Part shown: positions 33,700 to 43,235 of the stretch, in pieces
Layout: the number at the start of each line of letters is the position of its first letter
Position numbering within the stretch: position 1 is the first letter of the stretch
Assembly (NCBI GenBank): GCA_002786715.1
Contig: PCTW01000061.1
Location: 241,641 to 305,640 of the forward strand
Direction: 5' to 3'
Source of the DNA: Bdellovibrio sp. CG22_combo_CG10-13_8_21_14_all_39_27
GTDB lineage: Bacteria; Bdellovibrionota; Bacteriovoracia; Bacteriovoracales; Bacteriovoracaceae
DNA length: 64,000 nt
Notes under the pieces: model-generated
What the model was told of the DNA's origin: nothing
Database searches by the model: none
The model's input: the letters and a program-made list of their open reading frames with translations, nothing else
Position numbers and translations under genes: made by a program

Positions 33700-34752
33700 A
33701 TGACACTTCATTTTGATCCCAATTCTAAAGCCTCTGCAAATGATGGAATTTTTGGATTACCTTTTAGTGAAAAAGACTCTCAAGTTATTTATCTGCCTAT
33801 TCCTTGGGATGTGACGACTTCATATGGAAAGGGAACGCATAAAGGTCCTGATGCTGTTTTAAAGGCCAGCGAACAAATTGATTTCTTTGATCTTGAATAT
33901 GGCATGGCCTACGAAGTTGGGCTGCATATGAAAAAGCAATCCGCTGCTATTAAAAAGGCCAATCTCCAACTTCGCCTGCATGCTGAGAAAATCATGGATG
34001 CAGATTCTGATTCAATTAAAAAAAGTAAAACGCTGTCGGCTTCACTATCGAAAGTAAATGAAGGCTCTGATCAATTGAATGAAAGCATATATCTTGATTG
34101 TAAAAAAATATTGGCCCAAAAAAAGACACCCATTATTTTAGGTGGGGATCACTCAGTTCCCTTTGGTGCTCTTAAGGCTTATGCAGAAACTTATCCTAAC
34201 CTTGGCATTTTGCATTTTGATGCCCACTCAGACACACGCAAAGCATATATGGGATTCGAACATTCGCATGCTTCAATTATGTACAATGCGATGACAAAAA
34301 TTCCTAAAATTGGCAAACTCGTTCAGGTGGGAATCCGCGACTTTTGTGAGGAGGAATACTCCTACACAGAAAAGCATAATAAAATTGAAGTCCATTTTGA
34401 TGTCGATCTTCAGAGAAGAAAGCAGGCCGGTGAGAAATGGCTCGATATTGCGAAAGAAATTGTTTCTTCTCTTCCGAAACAAATTTACATCTCTTTTGAT
34501 ATAGACGGACTTGATCCTCGATACTGTCCGCACACAGGAACTCCTGTTCCCGGTGGATTAGAGTATCATGAAGTGACAGCTATCCTTGCGGAGATTGTAA
34601 AGAGCGGGAAAACCATCGTCGGATTCGATTTAGTTGAAGTTGCACCTGGACCAAAGGGTGATGAATGGGATGCTAATGTCGGTATGAGATTATTATATAA
34701 AATGACAGCAGCAATGCTTGCTTCTCAAAAAAAGATAAGGTCAAAATTATGA
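33700..34752 (+). CDS. agmatinase/arginase-family ureohydrolase
   Basis: 350 residues. The binuclear manganese site is complete: GGDHSVPFG (~148), DAHSDTR (~173), and SFDIDGLDPRYCPHTGTPVP (~264). Length exceeds typical SpeB (~305) because of a ~55-residue Lys/Ser-rich helical insertion near residues 82-135 (KKQSAAIKKANLQLRLHAEK). Hydrolyses a guanidino substrate such as agmatine; the insertion is shared by a subset of 'agmatinase family' proteins. Overlaps the GNAT gene by four bases. Confidence 0.88.
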   Translation: MTLHFDPNSKASANDGIFGLPFSEKDSQVIYLPIPWDVTTSYGKGTHKGPDAVLKASEQIDFFDLEYGMAYEVGLHMKKQSAAIKKANLQLRLHAEKIMDADSDSIKKSKTLSASLSKVNEGSDQLNESIYLDCKKILAQKKTPIILGGDHSVPFGALKAYAETYPNLGILHFDAHSDTRKAYMGFEHSHASIMYNAMTKIPKIGKLVQVGIRDFCEEEYSYTEKHNKIEVHFDVDLQRRKQAGEKWLDIAKEIVSSLPKQIYISFDIDGLDPRYCPHTGTPVPGGLEYHEVTAILAEIVKSGKTIVGFDLVEVAPGPKGDEWDANVGMRLLYKMTAAMLASQKKIRSKL

Positions 34753-35303
34753 ATCCTCTCCACCTAGACGAAGAACTCGAAACGGAACGTCTCATTATCA
34801 AGAAGCACTCTCTGGATGAAGCAGAGATGATGTACAAAGCTATTGATTCTGATCGGGGACGATTGGCAGCCTTTATGCCATGGCCTGAAAAAATCAATAG
34901 TGTAGAAGATGAGCTTGAGTTTTTAAGGGATTGTCAGGAATGGTGGAAAGTTTGTCAGCAGTTTGATTATTCAATTTATGCAAAAGAAAAGTTGGTTTTT
35001 TTAGGAAATGTCGGAGTTCATACTATTCGTTGGGGTCATGATTGCTGCGAAATTGGTTATTGGTTATTGGCCGGACATGAGGGCCAGGGTTATATGAGAG
35101 AGGCCGTCACCGAGGTTGAAAATCATTTGTTTGCAAAGGGCTTTAATCGAGTTGAAATTCGCTGTGATCCTAACAATACCAGGTCGACAAAAGTTCCAGC
35201 GGCATTAGGTTATTCTTACGAAGGATTATTGCGTGAGCAAACCAAGCATGGTGATTATTTTAGAGATACTTTAGTTTATTCAAAAATCAAGAAAGACAGG
35301 TAA
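34749..35303 (+). CDS. GNAT acetyltransferase, RimJ/RimL type
   Basis: 184 residues. Typical features: ETERLIIKKHSLDEAEMMYK at the start, EIGYWLLAGHEGQGYMREAV (acetyl-CoA loop) near residue 98, RCDPNNTRSTKVPAALGY near 137, and a C-terminal DTLVYSKIK. Acetylates the N-terminus of a ribosomal protein or another amine. Co-translated with the agmatinase-like gene; the last 24 bases overlap the convergent sfsA gene. Confidence 0.9.
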   Translation: MNPLHLDEELETERLIIKKHSLDEAEMMYKAIDSDRGRLAAFMPWPEKINSVEDELEFLRDCQEWWKVCQQFDYSIYAKEKLVFLGNVGVHTIRWGHDCCEIGYWLLAGHEGQGYMREAVTEVENHLFAKGFNRVEIRCDPNNTRSTKVPAALGYSYEGLLREQTKHGDYFRDTLVYSKIKKDR

Positions 35304-35984
35304 AGCACAGTCGATTTCCACTGCTTTTATAGAAACTTTACAACGGTAAGCTAGAATCTCGACGCCTTCAGCATGGACCCTCTTTAAGGCGTGAGCGTAG
35401 GCTGGATCAATTTCAATGGCCGGTCTAAATTCTGAAACATCTTCTCTTTGAATAATATAGAGCATGACCGCCCTCATTCCTTCTCTTTTAATACCGGCCA
35501 GTTCTTCAAGATGCTTCAAGCCTCTGTCACTGACAGCATCTGGAAAGACAGCTCTTCCATCCTCTGCTTTCATGCTGACATTTTTAATTTCAACATAGCA
35601 ATCTGGTTTGTCTGAAGATTTCAGTAAAAGATCAATTCTACTTTTGCCAATCGTTGCTTCTGGTTTTATTGATTCGTAACCCATGAGTTCTGGGATTTTA
35701 TTTTCTTGGATTGATTTATAGGCCAATTTATTTGGTATCGAAGTATTCACTCCAATCCATGTTTCTCCATTATGAGTAAGTTCGAGGCTGTATTTTAATT
35801 TTCTTTTGGGATCATCATGATAGCTAACGGCAACTTTCCAGCCTGGTTCCCAACACGTCTTCATGCTACCTGTATTCGCAGTATGAGCAGTTACGACTTC
35901 TCCATTTTCAAGAGTGACATCAGCTAGAAAGCGTTTGTATCTTTTTATGATTGTTGCTGTTTCTAATTTTTTTTCAAATTTCAT
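35280..35984 (-). CDS. sfsA: SfsA family protein
   Basis: 234 residues, the normal length. Conserved stretches: KRYKRFLADVTLENGEVV, HTANTGSMKTCWEPG, YSLELT, GKSRIDLLL, CYVEIKNVSMK, FPDAVSDRGLKHLEEL. The D-ExK nuclease motif (SRIDLLL then EIKN) is intact. Named for sugar fermentation stimulation; later work describes a nuclease-type fold. Its ATG overlaps the stop of the FMN reductase gene by four bases. Confidence 0.93.
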   Translation of the reverse strand: MKFEKKLETATIIKRYKRFLADVTLENGEVVTAHTANTGSMKTCWEPGWKVAVSYHDDPKRKLKYSLELTHNGETWIGVNTSIPNKLAYKSIQENKIPELMGYESIKPEATIGKSRIDLLLKSSDKPDCYVEIKNVSMKAEDGRAVFPDAVSDRGLKHLEELAGIKREGMRAVMLYIIQREDVSEFRPAIEIDPAYAHALKRVHAEGVEILAYRCKVSIKAVEIDCALPVFLDF

Positions 35985-36484
35985 GAAAGGTGAGAGTGTT
36001 TGATCAGTTGATTAATACAAGCTTTAACGCTTTCTGGATTGGCAGGTTTAAAAGAAGTACCTAACACCGAACGTCCCAAGACATTGACGCCAATAAAAGA
36101 CAATTGATGCCTCATGGCCATGAGAACATGATGTCCACCACCGCCACTCATGGTTGCAATCATTGCTGGCTTTTCATTAAAACAAATTCGCCAATCTTTG
36201 TTCGTTCTCGAGATCCAGGCCAAAGCATTGTTAAATGTTGGAGGAACTGAACCATTATATTCAGGAGCTACGAAAATGAGTCCTTTTGATTTACTTAACT
36301 TTTGTGCAAGATCGTGGGCCGGCTGAGGAATTCCATTCTTTTCTAATTCAGTATCATATAAAGGAAGTTTGAGATCTACTATATTGATAAGTTCACAAGG
36401 AAGATTGTGTGACTCAACTTCAGTTTTTATTTCTTTGGCAAGCTTGAGATTGTTTTGAGAGCTAAAAACAAGAAGTGAGATCAT
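35981..36484 (-). CDS. NADPH-dependent FMN reductase family protein
   Basis: 167 residues, a flavodoxin-fold reductase of the ArsH/ChrR/YieF group: LLVFSSQNNLKLAKE (P-loop-like FMN contact), VAPEYNGSVPPTFNNALAWI (near 87), and MSGGGGHHVLMAMRHQL (near 117). Reduces flavin, quinone or metal with NAD(P)H. Starts on the stop of the upstream exported protein gene (TAATG). Confidence 0.9.
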   Translation of the reverse strand: MISLLVFSSQNNLKLAKEIKTEVESHNLPCELINIVDLKLPLYDTELEKNGIPQPAHDLAQKLSKSKGLIFVAPEYNGSVPPTFNNALAWISRTNKDWRICFNEKPAMIATMSGGGGHHVLMAMRHQLSFIGVNVLGRSVLGTSFKPANPESVKACINQLIKHSHLS

Positions 36485-36984
36485 TACTTCTCATCCTCGA
36501 ATAAGCACTTCGTTCTTTTCTTATTAGTATTAGAAAAACATGAGTAAGCAAGTCTACCCAAGCCTGCATTGAAATAACAAACGACAATTCTTTCATCTAT
36601 TTCATCAAGAACTTTACAGTTGATACCATTGCCATAGGGATTGGTAGGAAAGTTAAGACCTTCTTCCTTTAATGGAATAAAAACATTTTGAGCTTCGTAG
36701 GATAGAAAAAGCCCTTCGGGATTGATGCTCGTAACTGCTACTTTATAAAAGCCATCAGTACCACAGTTCATATCTTGAAATGTAGCATCTGGTTTCGACA
36801 TCCAAAAACTACGAAGCAAAGTCTTGCCTGGAATTTCATTCACTTTGACCACAACATGTGAGCGTTCATAAAGACGCTGCAAAACCCCCTTAAGTTCACT
36901 ATTAGGAACTGGGCATTGCTCCGATTGAGCAAAGGCAGATACTGAAGTTAGCGCCATGAGAAAAAGCCCTAAAATCGTAGGCAT
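36484..36984 (-). CDS. exported protein of unknown function
   Basis: 166 residues from ATG 36984, chosen for GTGGAGACC upstream and the signal peptide MPTILGLFLMALTSVSAFAQ. The mature part has six Cys and a beta-rich look (RLYERSHVVVKVNEIPGKTL). It heads the operon with the FMN reductase and sfsA. Not recognised. Confidence 0.7.
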   Translation of the reverse strand: MPTILGLFLMALTSVSAFAQSEQCPVPNSELKGVLQRLYERSHVVVKVNEIPGKTLLRSFWMSKPDATFQDMNCGTDGFYKVAVTSINPEGLFLSYEAQNVFIPLKEEGLNFPTNPYGNGINCKVLDEIDERIVVCYFNAGLGRLAYSCFSNTNKKRTKCLFEDEK

Positions 36985-37183
36985 AAATGGTCTCCACTGT
37001 AGTTTGGGGCGTATTATGCCTAAATTTCCTGACATGTGAAGCCAAAGTTAATACATGTAGATAAATTCGACATGTGTCAAAAAAGATGTCCCAAGGTGTG
37101 AGGTAAGTCGCTGAAAACACGATACTCTTTTTGGCGCATAACTTGCTCTTATTTAGTCAAAATGTCCTTAATTGGAGAATGTT

Positions 37184-37798
37184 ATGAACAAGAGAGTCTT
37201 ATTTATTGCCCTCGTCGGATCTATGCTTGTGAGCTTTGGCTGCGGAAAAGACACCAAAAAAAGCGATGAAGCTGGTGCGGAGTACTTTTCACAGTTTGCA
37301 ACCGCAAGTAATGGAATTCCTCTTCAATCAGATCTTCAAGTTTCCTCTGTCACCAATGCTCAAGGTGGTTCTGGATATTATGGGTACTATACAAATACAT
37401 CAACAGTAACGAACGATATTCACTTAAGACTTGATACTGATGGTTCTTTCTTTCTTTACAGAAAGCCTGTGAGTAACTTTTTTTCGAGCCAAGTAGATCA
37501 AGACAACTTTAGATACAATGGTCTCGTTGGAACTTGGAAAATTGAAGCTACGAAATTAGTTCTTGAGGGTGTAGGTTCAACTCTTGATTACAATATCAAT
37601 ACTAATTTAAACAATTCTTTGAATGGCGGTTATTACAACAGTACTCCTGTTGGCCAGTATGAGTATAGCGACAAGTGTTTTACTGTAGAGATTCGTTCAA
37701 CTATCAAACTTGATACAAACGTCTCTTATGATAATGGTGCACGTCAGGAAACAGATGCTCTGATGTCAGGACAGATTGCAAAATTTTGTCATCCTTAA
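37184..37798 (+). CDS. lipoprotein of unknown function
   Basis: 204 residues from ATG 37184 (TTGGAGAATGTT upstream). Signal peptide MNKRVLFIALVGSMLVSFGC followed by GKD, a probable lipobox. The mature part is Gly, Tyr, Asn and Ser-rich (GGSGYYGYYTNTSTV) with a beta pattern; two Cys near the end (DKCFTVE, KFCHP) could pair. Single gene with its own terminator. Confidence 0.75.
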   Translation: MNKRVLFIALVGSMLVSFGCGKDTKKSDEAGAEYFSQFATASNGIPLQSDLQVSSVTNAQGGSGYYGYYTNTSTVTNDIHLRLDTDGSFFLYRKPVSNFFSSQVDQDNFRYNGLVGTWKIEATKLVLEGVGSTLDYNINTNLNNSLNGGYYNSTPVGQYEYSDKCFTVEIRSTIKLDTNVSYDNGARQETDALMSGQIAKFCHP

Positions 37799-37823
37799 TC
37801 AAAAAAAGTCATTTTTTAAATGT

Positions 37824-37853
37824 AGCAGCTCCGATGGGAGCTGCTTTTTTTTT
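37824..37853 (+). terminator. intrinsic terminator
   Basis: AGCAGCTCC/GGGAGCTGCT stem followed by nine T, 25 bases after the lipoprotein stop. Confidence 0.9.
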
Positions 37854-37902
37854 ATGGGGAGAGAGGTTACAATAAAAGCTGATATACATTAAGGAGAATT
37901 TT

Positions 37903-38838
37903 ATGAAGTATTGAGCTTTTGCACTTTTTGCTGTAGCACCTCAAGTTTTTGCGAGTAGCTCATTACAGGACCTGATGTATTTTCCAGAAAGCGGTACTCT
38001 TTGGGGAGATTCTCAACTTTCACATATCGGCCAATCTTCCAATTTAGTCTTGCGCTCAAATAAAGTTAAGCAATCAGAAGAAGACAAATCGGCGTGGGCC
38101 TTACGCCAGCAATTAAGTGTTGGAATTCTTCCTGAACTTGAAATGGGATTAAAGCTTGGATTAGTTTTTGGTGGAAAGATTGAAACTAAAACCATGAGTA
38201 CTTCATCAACAACTGAAAAAAAATTCTCAGGACTTGAAGATATTGAAATCAACTCTCGCTATCGCTTAGCAAAAGAAGGAGACATTGGTATTACTTGGGA
38301 TGTTCGCGCTGCCTTTTCACCTTCTTTGTCAAATTATAAACCAGGCACAACAAGTGAAAGCGGTAATGCGCAAAGAGGGGGGCACCAATTTGCAGTTGGT
38401 ACGAGTGCAGGAAACCACGTGCAAAACTTTAGCTGGAAGTCTTATCTTGATCTCATGTTCAATTTTGAAAGCACTGAGGAAAATGCACAAACAGGAATTG
38501 AGCAAGGAACTTATAGTTCGCATATGGACTTTGAATTGGGAACTCGTGCGCAAATGGAATTTGATCCTGTCACTTTCGGAGCGAGGTTGGCCTTTCATCA
38601 CTATGGAGCAAACGACTATACGCTTAAAGCAACTAGCGCTAAAATTAATTATGATTCGTATGGAGATTTAATTTTGGGGCTCGATGCCTCAATGGCGGTT
38701 TTGGATAACCTTGTTGGCTACGGTGGTTTTGATTATTCTTTTACCTCAGATCAAGGCTTCAAATCTTCAAATACGGATTATGATATTTCTGATCGTAGTG
38801 TTTTTGGTTTTAATCTTGGTGCGAAGTATAGTTTTTAA
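37903..38838 (+). pseudogene. outer-membrane beta-barrel gene with TGA at codon 4
   Basis: AAGGAGAATTTT precedes ATG 37903, the natural start. It gives MKY, then TGA (37912-37914), then a perfect rest of a signal peptide (AFALFAVAPQVFA) and 287 further residues in the same frame. The mature part (YFPESGTLWGDSQLSHIG ... FGFNLGAKYSF) has alternating amphipathic strands and a terminal Phe, the mark of a BamA-inserted barrel. The only other in-frame start is ATG 37975, beyond the signal peptide and without Shine-Dalgarno. So the gene is inactivated, read through, or mis-sequenced at one base. Confidence 0.75.
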
Positions 38839-38860
38839 GAATATTAAAAAAGAAGAATGT

Positions 38861-38890
38861 AAAAGGGCGGATGAATTCCGCCCTTTTTTT
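38861..38890. terminator. bidirectional terminator
   Basis: AAAAGGGCGG/CCGCCCTTTT stem (loop ATGAATT) with T-runs on both strands, between the convergent barrel and hydrolase genes; it overlaps the hydrolase stop. Confidence 0.88.
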
Positions 38891-39668
38891 ATTTAAAACT
38901 TTTGAGTAAGAAGTCATTTAACTTGGCCCATGAATCTGTGTCAGCTTTTTCATTATAGGCGAGCGGTAGACCGAATTTCTTTCCGACTTCAGTTGCATCC
39001 GGATTCGTGAATCCATGCTTAGCCCCTTCGTAGCTGAATAATTCATACTTAACTTTTGCTTTTTTCATTTCTTTTTCAAAGGTGGCAACATCTTTTTCTC
39101 CGACCATTGGATCTTCTTTTCCTGTAAAAACCATGATGTCAGCTTTCACATGTCCCTTTTCTGCTGGAGTTTGTGTCGCTAGGGAGCCATGAAAACTCGC
39201 GACAGCTTTCAGGTCTTCTCCCATTCTCGCCATATTGAGAACGATGCCTCCTCCAAAACAATAACCGATGGCCGCTATTTTGGTTGAATCTACTCCAGGC
39301 ATTGACTTAAGGGTTGCCATGGCCGCTTCAAAACGTTTTTTAGCTTCAGGCATATTGCTCATTACCATTCCGGAGAATTCTCCAGCTTGTTTTGGATGAT
39401 TTGCCGTTTTGCCATCACCATACATATCAACTGCAAAGGCATGGTAGCCCATATCTGCTAACATCTCTGCGCGTTTGCGAGTATATTCATTGTGTCCCCA
39501 CCATTCGTGAACAACAATCACTCCCGGACGCAATCCGCTTCCAGATTTAGGTGCAACATAATAACCTTTCATTTCTGTCGAGCCAGCTTTGTAACTCACT
39601 TCCTTCTTATTGCCATGGGCACAAGAAACGAAGACTAAAGCTAACATCAAGAGAGAGAGTCTTCTCAT
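38889..39668 (-). CDS. exported dienelactone hydrolase family protein
   Basis: 259 residues. The N-terminus MRRLSLLMLALVFVSC then AHG looks like a lipoprotein signal. Alpha/beta hydrolase: the nucleophile Cys in AIGYCFGGG (~133), Asp in TGKEDPMVG (~184), His in AKHGFTNP (~214) form the Cys-Asp-His triad of the DLH family. WWGHNEYTRKRAEMLADMGY is also typical. Acts on lactones or esters in the periplasm; substrate unknown. Confidence 0.9.
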   Translation of the reverse strand: MRRLSLLMLALVFVSCAHGNKKEVSYKAGSTEMKGYYVAPKSGSGLRPGVIVVHEWWGHNEYTRKRAEMLADMGYHAFAVDMYGDGKTANHPKQAGEFSGMVMSNMPEAKKRFEAAMATLKSMPGVDSTKIAAIGYCFGGGIVLNMARMGEDLKAVASFHGSLATQTPAEKGHVKADIMVFTGKEDPMVGEKDVATFEKEMKKAKVKYELFSYEGAKHGFTNPDATEVGKKFGLPLAYNEKADTDSWAKLNDFLLKSFK

Positions 39669-39793
39669 CTAGAACTCCTTTTTTAAAATAATAAAATGGA
39701 AGCTCATTATGCCTGTCTTTTTAAGATTTGAGGAGGAAGGAAAAGTTGAACAAAAGAACGACGGGAAGAGAGCCTTCCCGTCGGATTTTTAAA

Positions 39794-42373
39794 TTACTTA
39801 ATTGGTGAAAAACGTTTCTTTTCAATAACAAGCCAATCGTAAAGCTGATCTGAAAGATCATCTATAGCACCGCCGTTAAGAAGAATTGACTCTTCTGCGT
39901 TATGACGCTTAAGAAGATCAGCTCTGGCATGGGCAAGCTTGCGTTGAAAGCTTGGTGACTCTTTTAAGAATCCGCCGTCTTTAAGAAGGGCGATCATCGA
40001 ACCTCTAAGATCACCTTGCTCATTTTTATAATCATAAAGATGAGACTGAACAGAGCCTAATTCATTAGTTGTAATGAGTTCCGATCCTTTGGCAAAAACA
40101 ATTTGCTCTACTCTTGCAAGAAGAGAATTCACAAATGTTTCAGACGATTGATTCAAATTAACTTTAGCTAAAGTCTGAGCAGCTTGAATCAAATACTCTC
40201 GTTCAAAATAGCCAAAGTATTCAGTGATTTTCTTTTCCAATGCAGCTCTTTCAAGATCGGTTAAATCTTTGAAATAGTTTCCAAAATAAACGTTCATCTT
40301 AGCGGTGATTTGATCAATTAAGACTAATTGCTCTACATCAACTTGTGAGCTCATTTTAAAAGTTGAAAAGAGAACATTATCCATTCCACCCAAATGCTTA
40401 ACACTTAATTGCTTGAAGTTCTCAATCGCTTCAGCATAATTGCGAGCATCAAACATTCCGAGATTTGCAGGAAATTCATTTCTAATGGCAATGAATTGAG
40501 CTTTGCTATCGAGCATTTCAAAGAGTGGTTTGATTCCATCTGTCACAAATGCAGTTGCATCTTTTCTTGGATCAAGATTCACTTTTTTAATTTTTGCGCT
40601 TAAGTCTTGCCCTGCTGTTTTCTTACTCAAGAAATCAAAACTCAATGCAAGTTTGTAAGCAGTTGATTCAATCATGAGACGAACATCATCCCAAGCGGCA
40701 TCAATGGGATTTGAGAATTGATCCCAGATCTTACAATCATGGAAAATTCCTTTCCCTTTATGGCCGTCAGTACAGAAAGGGACAAAAGTATCAGGATCAA
40801 CTTCTTCGTCACTATAGCCAAAATCGATCGCTTGCTTATCGTAAACAAGTGTACCTTGTCCCTGACGAATAAAAGCACCAATCATACTTGAAATCATTGA
40901 AGGAGTATAATCCATCACTGTGGCCGAAGGAATCATTCCCGGAAGCAATTTTCCAGTCATGAAATAAACTTTTGAAACAGTTTCAAAAATCGAAGGATCG
41001 ATTGTTGTTGTTAAAGAACCTGCAAAGTTGTGACGAAGTCCAAGAGTGTGTCCCACTTCATGAGCAACAACTTGTCTTACGTAATCTTGAGCATAACGAT
41101 TGAAGATAATTTCTTTTTCTTCATCAGTGAGAGCAACATTTTTTTGCTCTTTATTTTCTTGATCGAGCTTTTCGATTTTGGCCAAAACCGCACCAATATC
41201 TTTCATGAAACTTTGGTGATCGTGGTAGTTACAAACTTGTGCGTTTGTAAATCCTTTGACTCCAATATTTCCAGCATCTGTTGGAAGAGGTCTTTCACCT
41301 AAGTATTTCTTAAACAAACGAACAGCGCGAGCATATCCACCAAGGCCAAAAACAGAAGTCATGTAAACGTGGGACTGGAGAGTTTCACCAGTAAGCGGAT
41401 CACCCATCATGTTGGCATAAGCAAAACCAGCAGTGTCCCACTCAAGCCATTGAACAATATTATAACCTGGCTCATGAACACTGATACCTTCAGGAAGCAT
41501 TTCTGCTTTCATGACTTCTTTTCCAAAAACTCTGTTCCAGTAAAGAACTCCATCTATTACCGCTTGCTTGAAAGTTTCTGGAACATTGCGAGTGTAGTAA
41601 TAAGTTACAGGCTTAGAAATATCAAATTTCATGATTGGAGTAATACTTGCTCCAGAGCCTGGAGTTAGGACCGGATAAGTTTCAAAGTAACCAACTCTCT
41701 GCTGGCCATTGGTCGCTCTTGGTTCGAAGTTGTCATTCTTTTTGTAAGTCGAAAAAGTATATTTGATCTCAGTTGATAAATTAGGAATGTTTCCTTCTTC
41801 ATCTGCTTGTCCATCTAGTCTTACAAATTGATCAATAAAAAGGTAATTGCCACGAATTTCGACTTTATGAATAAAGCTATTTGTTACTTTGAAAACGATA
41901 TCGCTTGGAACATCGCCACCGCTTTCGCTTGAGTACATGCTACGCTTGTAAAAGAGGTGATTCATGCCCGTTTTAAAATCGACGGTAACGCTGTCAAATG
42001 TTTGAGAAACGATTGGAAACTCAGCAAGTAGAGCGCGAGTTTGGATTGTGTTGGTTGAAAGCTTCCCATCTAAACTTTCAAACATAAACATTGAATTTCC
42101 TTTGATCTCAAAGAAAACAATTTTAGGAGCCCATGCAGATCCAGTCGGAGTTGGTGCTCCTTCAATTTCGGCCATGGTCATAAGGAAGAGTTGCTCTAGG
42201 GCTTCTCTTTTAAATGACAAATGGTAACTCGTTTTTTCTGAACTTTTATCAATTGAACCTGTAATGATGGCATTGGATTCAGATAAGGGGACAAGGACAG
42301 TTTCTTTCTTCCCACAAGAAAAGAGAATTGCAGCTGACAGTAACAGGGCTAATGCACTTTTTTTGATAATCAT
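39794..42373 (-). CDS. large zinc metalloprotease lipoprotein (DUF5117-like)
   Basis: 859 residues from ATG 42373 (GGAGAGAGTC upstream). Signal MIIKKSALALLLSAAILFSC then GKK, a lipobox-like Cys. The catalytic zinc motif VAHEVGHTLGLRHNF is at about residue 438 with the Met-turn-like VMDYTPSM about 55 residues later; this HExGHxLGLxH pattern is that of metzincins. Large N-terminal beta region and C-terminal helical part. Probably a surface- or periplasm-anchored protease. Confidence 0.88.
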   Translation of the reverse strand: MIIKKSALALLLSAAILFSCGKKETVLVPLSESNAIITGSIDKSSEKTSYHLSFKREALEQLFLMTMAEIEGAPTPTGSAWAPKIVFFEIKGNSMFMFESLDGKLSTNTIQTRALLAEFPIVSQTFDSVTVDFKTGMNHLFYKRSMYSSESGGDVPSDIVFKVTNSFIHKVEIRGNYLFIDQFVRLDGQADEEGNIPNLSTEIKYTFSTYKKNDNFEPRATNGQQRVGYFETYPVLTPGSGASITPIMKFDISKPVTYYYTRNVPETFKQAVIDGVLYWNRVFGKEVMKAEMLPEGISVHEPGYNIVQWLEWDTAGFAYANMMGDPLTGETLQSHVYMTSVFGLGGYARAVRLFKKYLGERPLPTDAGNIGVKGFTNAQVCNYHDHQSFMKDIGAVLAKIEKLDQENKEQKNVALTDEEKEIIFNRYAQDYVRQVVAHEVGHTLGLRHNFAGSLTTTIDPSIFETVSKVYFMTGKLLPGMIPSATVMDYTPSMISSMIGAFIRQGQGTLVYDKQAIDFGYSDEEVDPDTFVPFCTDGHKGKGIFHDCKIWDQFSNPIDAAWDDVRLMIESTAYKLALSFDFLSKKTAGQDLSAKIKKVNLDPRKDATAFVTDGIKPLFEMLDSKAQFIAIRNEFPANLGMFDARNYAEAIENFKQLSVKHLGGMDNVLFSTFKMSSQVDVEQLVLIDQITAKMNVYFGNYFKDLTDLERAALEKKITEYFGYFEREYLIQAAQTLAKVNLNQSSETFVNSLLARVEQIVFAKGSELITTNELGSVQSHLYDYKNEQGDLRGSMIALLKDGGFLKESPSFQRKLAHARADLLKRHNAEESILLNGGAIDDLSDQLYDWLVIEKKRFSPIK

Positions 42374-42493
42374 GACTCTCTCCAAAATCAATTTAATGCC
42401 TATAACTCATTGGCATTTAAAGATGGCCGACTATAATAGACCGATCTCATACGAGTCAACTTTATTGGCCTATATTAGTCATAAGGATATGTT

Positions 42494-43120
42494 ATGGATG
42501 GAAACAAAATTGCTAAACTTCTGATATCCCATAACTGCGTTTCTTTTGCGCCGCACAATCCTTTCACTTATGCCTCTGGATTGAAAGGTCCAATTTACTG
42601 CGACAATCGACAATTACTTTCACACCCAATGGCCCGCAATGAAGTGATTTTGGCCTTTCTTAAAATGATTGGTGAAGTCGCACCCCAAGTTGAATTATTG
42701 GCGGGACTAGCGACAGCTGGAATTGCGCATGCCGCTTTAATTGCTGATCGACTTGCTCTGCCCATGGTCTATATTCGTTCAAAAGCTAAAGAGCATGGAA
42801 AACAAAATTTAATTGAAGGCCACTTTACTCATGGGCAAAAAACTTTACTGGTCGAAGATCTCGTCAATCAAGCTTCGAGTATGGAAAGTGCGGTTGTCGC
42901 ATCACGTGAAGCAGGCTTGAAACTTATTGGTGCTGTATCTATTGTTGATTATCAAATGGAGACTGCGAAGCAGCGTTTTGAGTCTTGGAAAATTCCTTTA
43001 TTTGCACTCACCACTTTTGAACAATTGGTTGAACAAGCATTGCGACAAAATTTGATTGATCAGAAAGGTAGGGATCTCTTGTTCCGATGGCAACAAGATC
43101 CTAAAAATTGGCAAAGCTGA
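42494..43120 (+). CDS. pyrE: orotate phosphoribosyltransferase
   Basis: 208 residues. OPRT features: FTYASGLKGPIYCDNRQLLS near residue 23, LAGLATAGIAHAALIADRL near 72, YIRSKAKEHGKQNLIEG (flexible loop with Lys-x-His-Gly) near 95, and the PRPP motif LLVEDLVNQASS near 117. Converts orotate and PRPP to OMP in pyrimidine synthesis. Divergent from the metalloprotease gene; no other pyr gene in view. Confidence 0.92.
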   Translation: MDGNKIAKLLISHNCVSFAPHNPFTYASGLKGPIYCDNRQLLSHPMARNEVILAFLKMIGEVAPQVELLAGLATAGIAHAALIADRLALPMVYIRSKAKEHGKQNLIEGHFTHGQKTLLVEDLVNQASSMESAVVASREAGLKLIGAVSIVDYQMETAKQRFESWKIPLFALTTFEQLVEQALRQNLIDQKGRDLLFRWQQDPKNWQS

Positions 43121-43235
43121 TTAAGATCATAGGCAAACAAGTCTAGCCTTGGCTTCATTGTAGCAACGTCATTTAAGCAGTAGAATAGATTAATTTCTAA
43201 TTCATTTTTAGTGATATTTTTTTGGAGGTAACTTT

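Noticed and set aside
12496-37914. Recoding of TGA as Trp or selenocysteine
   Set aside because: Many intact genes here end with TGA (for example 11958-11960, 45600-45602, 43118-43120), no selenocysteine-type family or SECIS-like stem was seen, and the two in-frame TGA cases are isolated.
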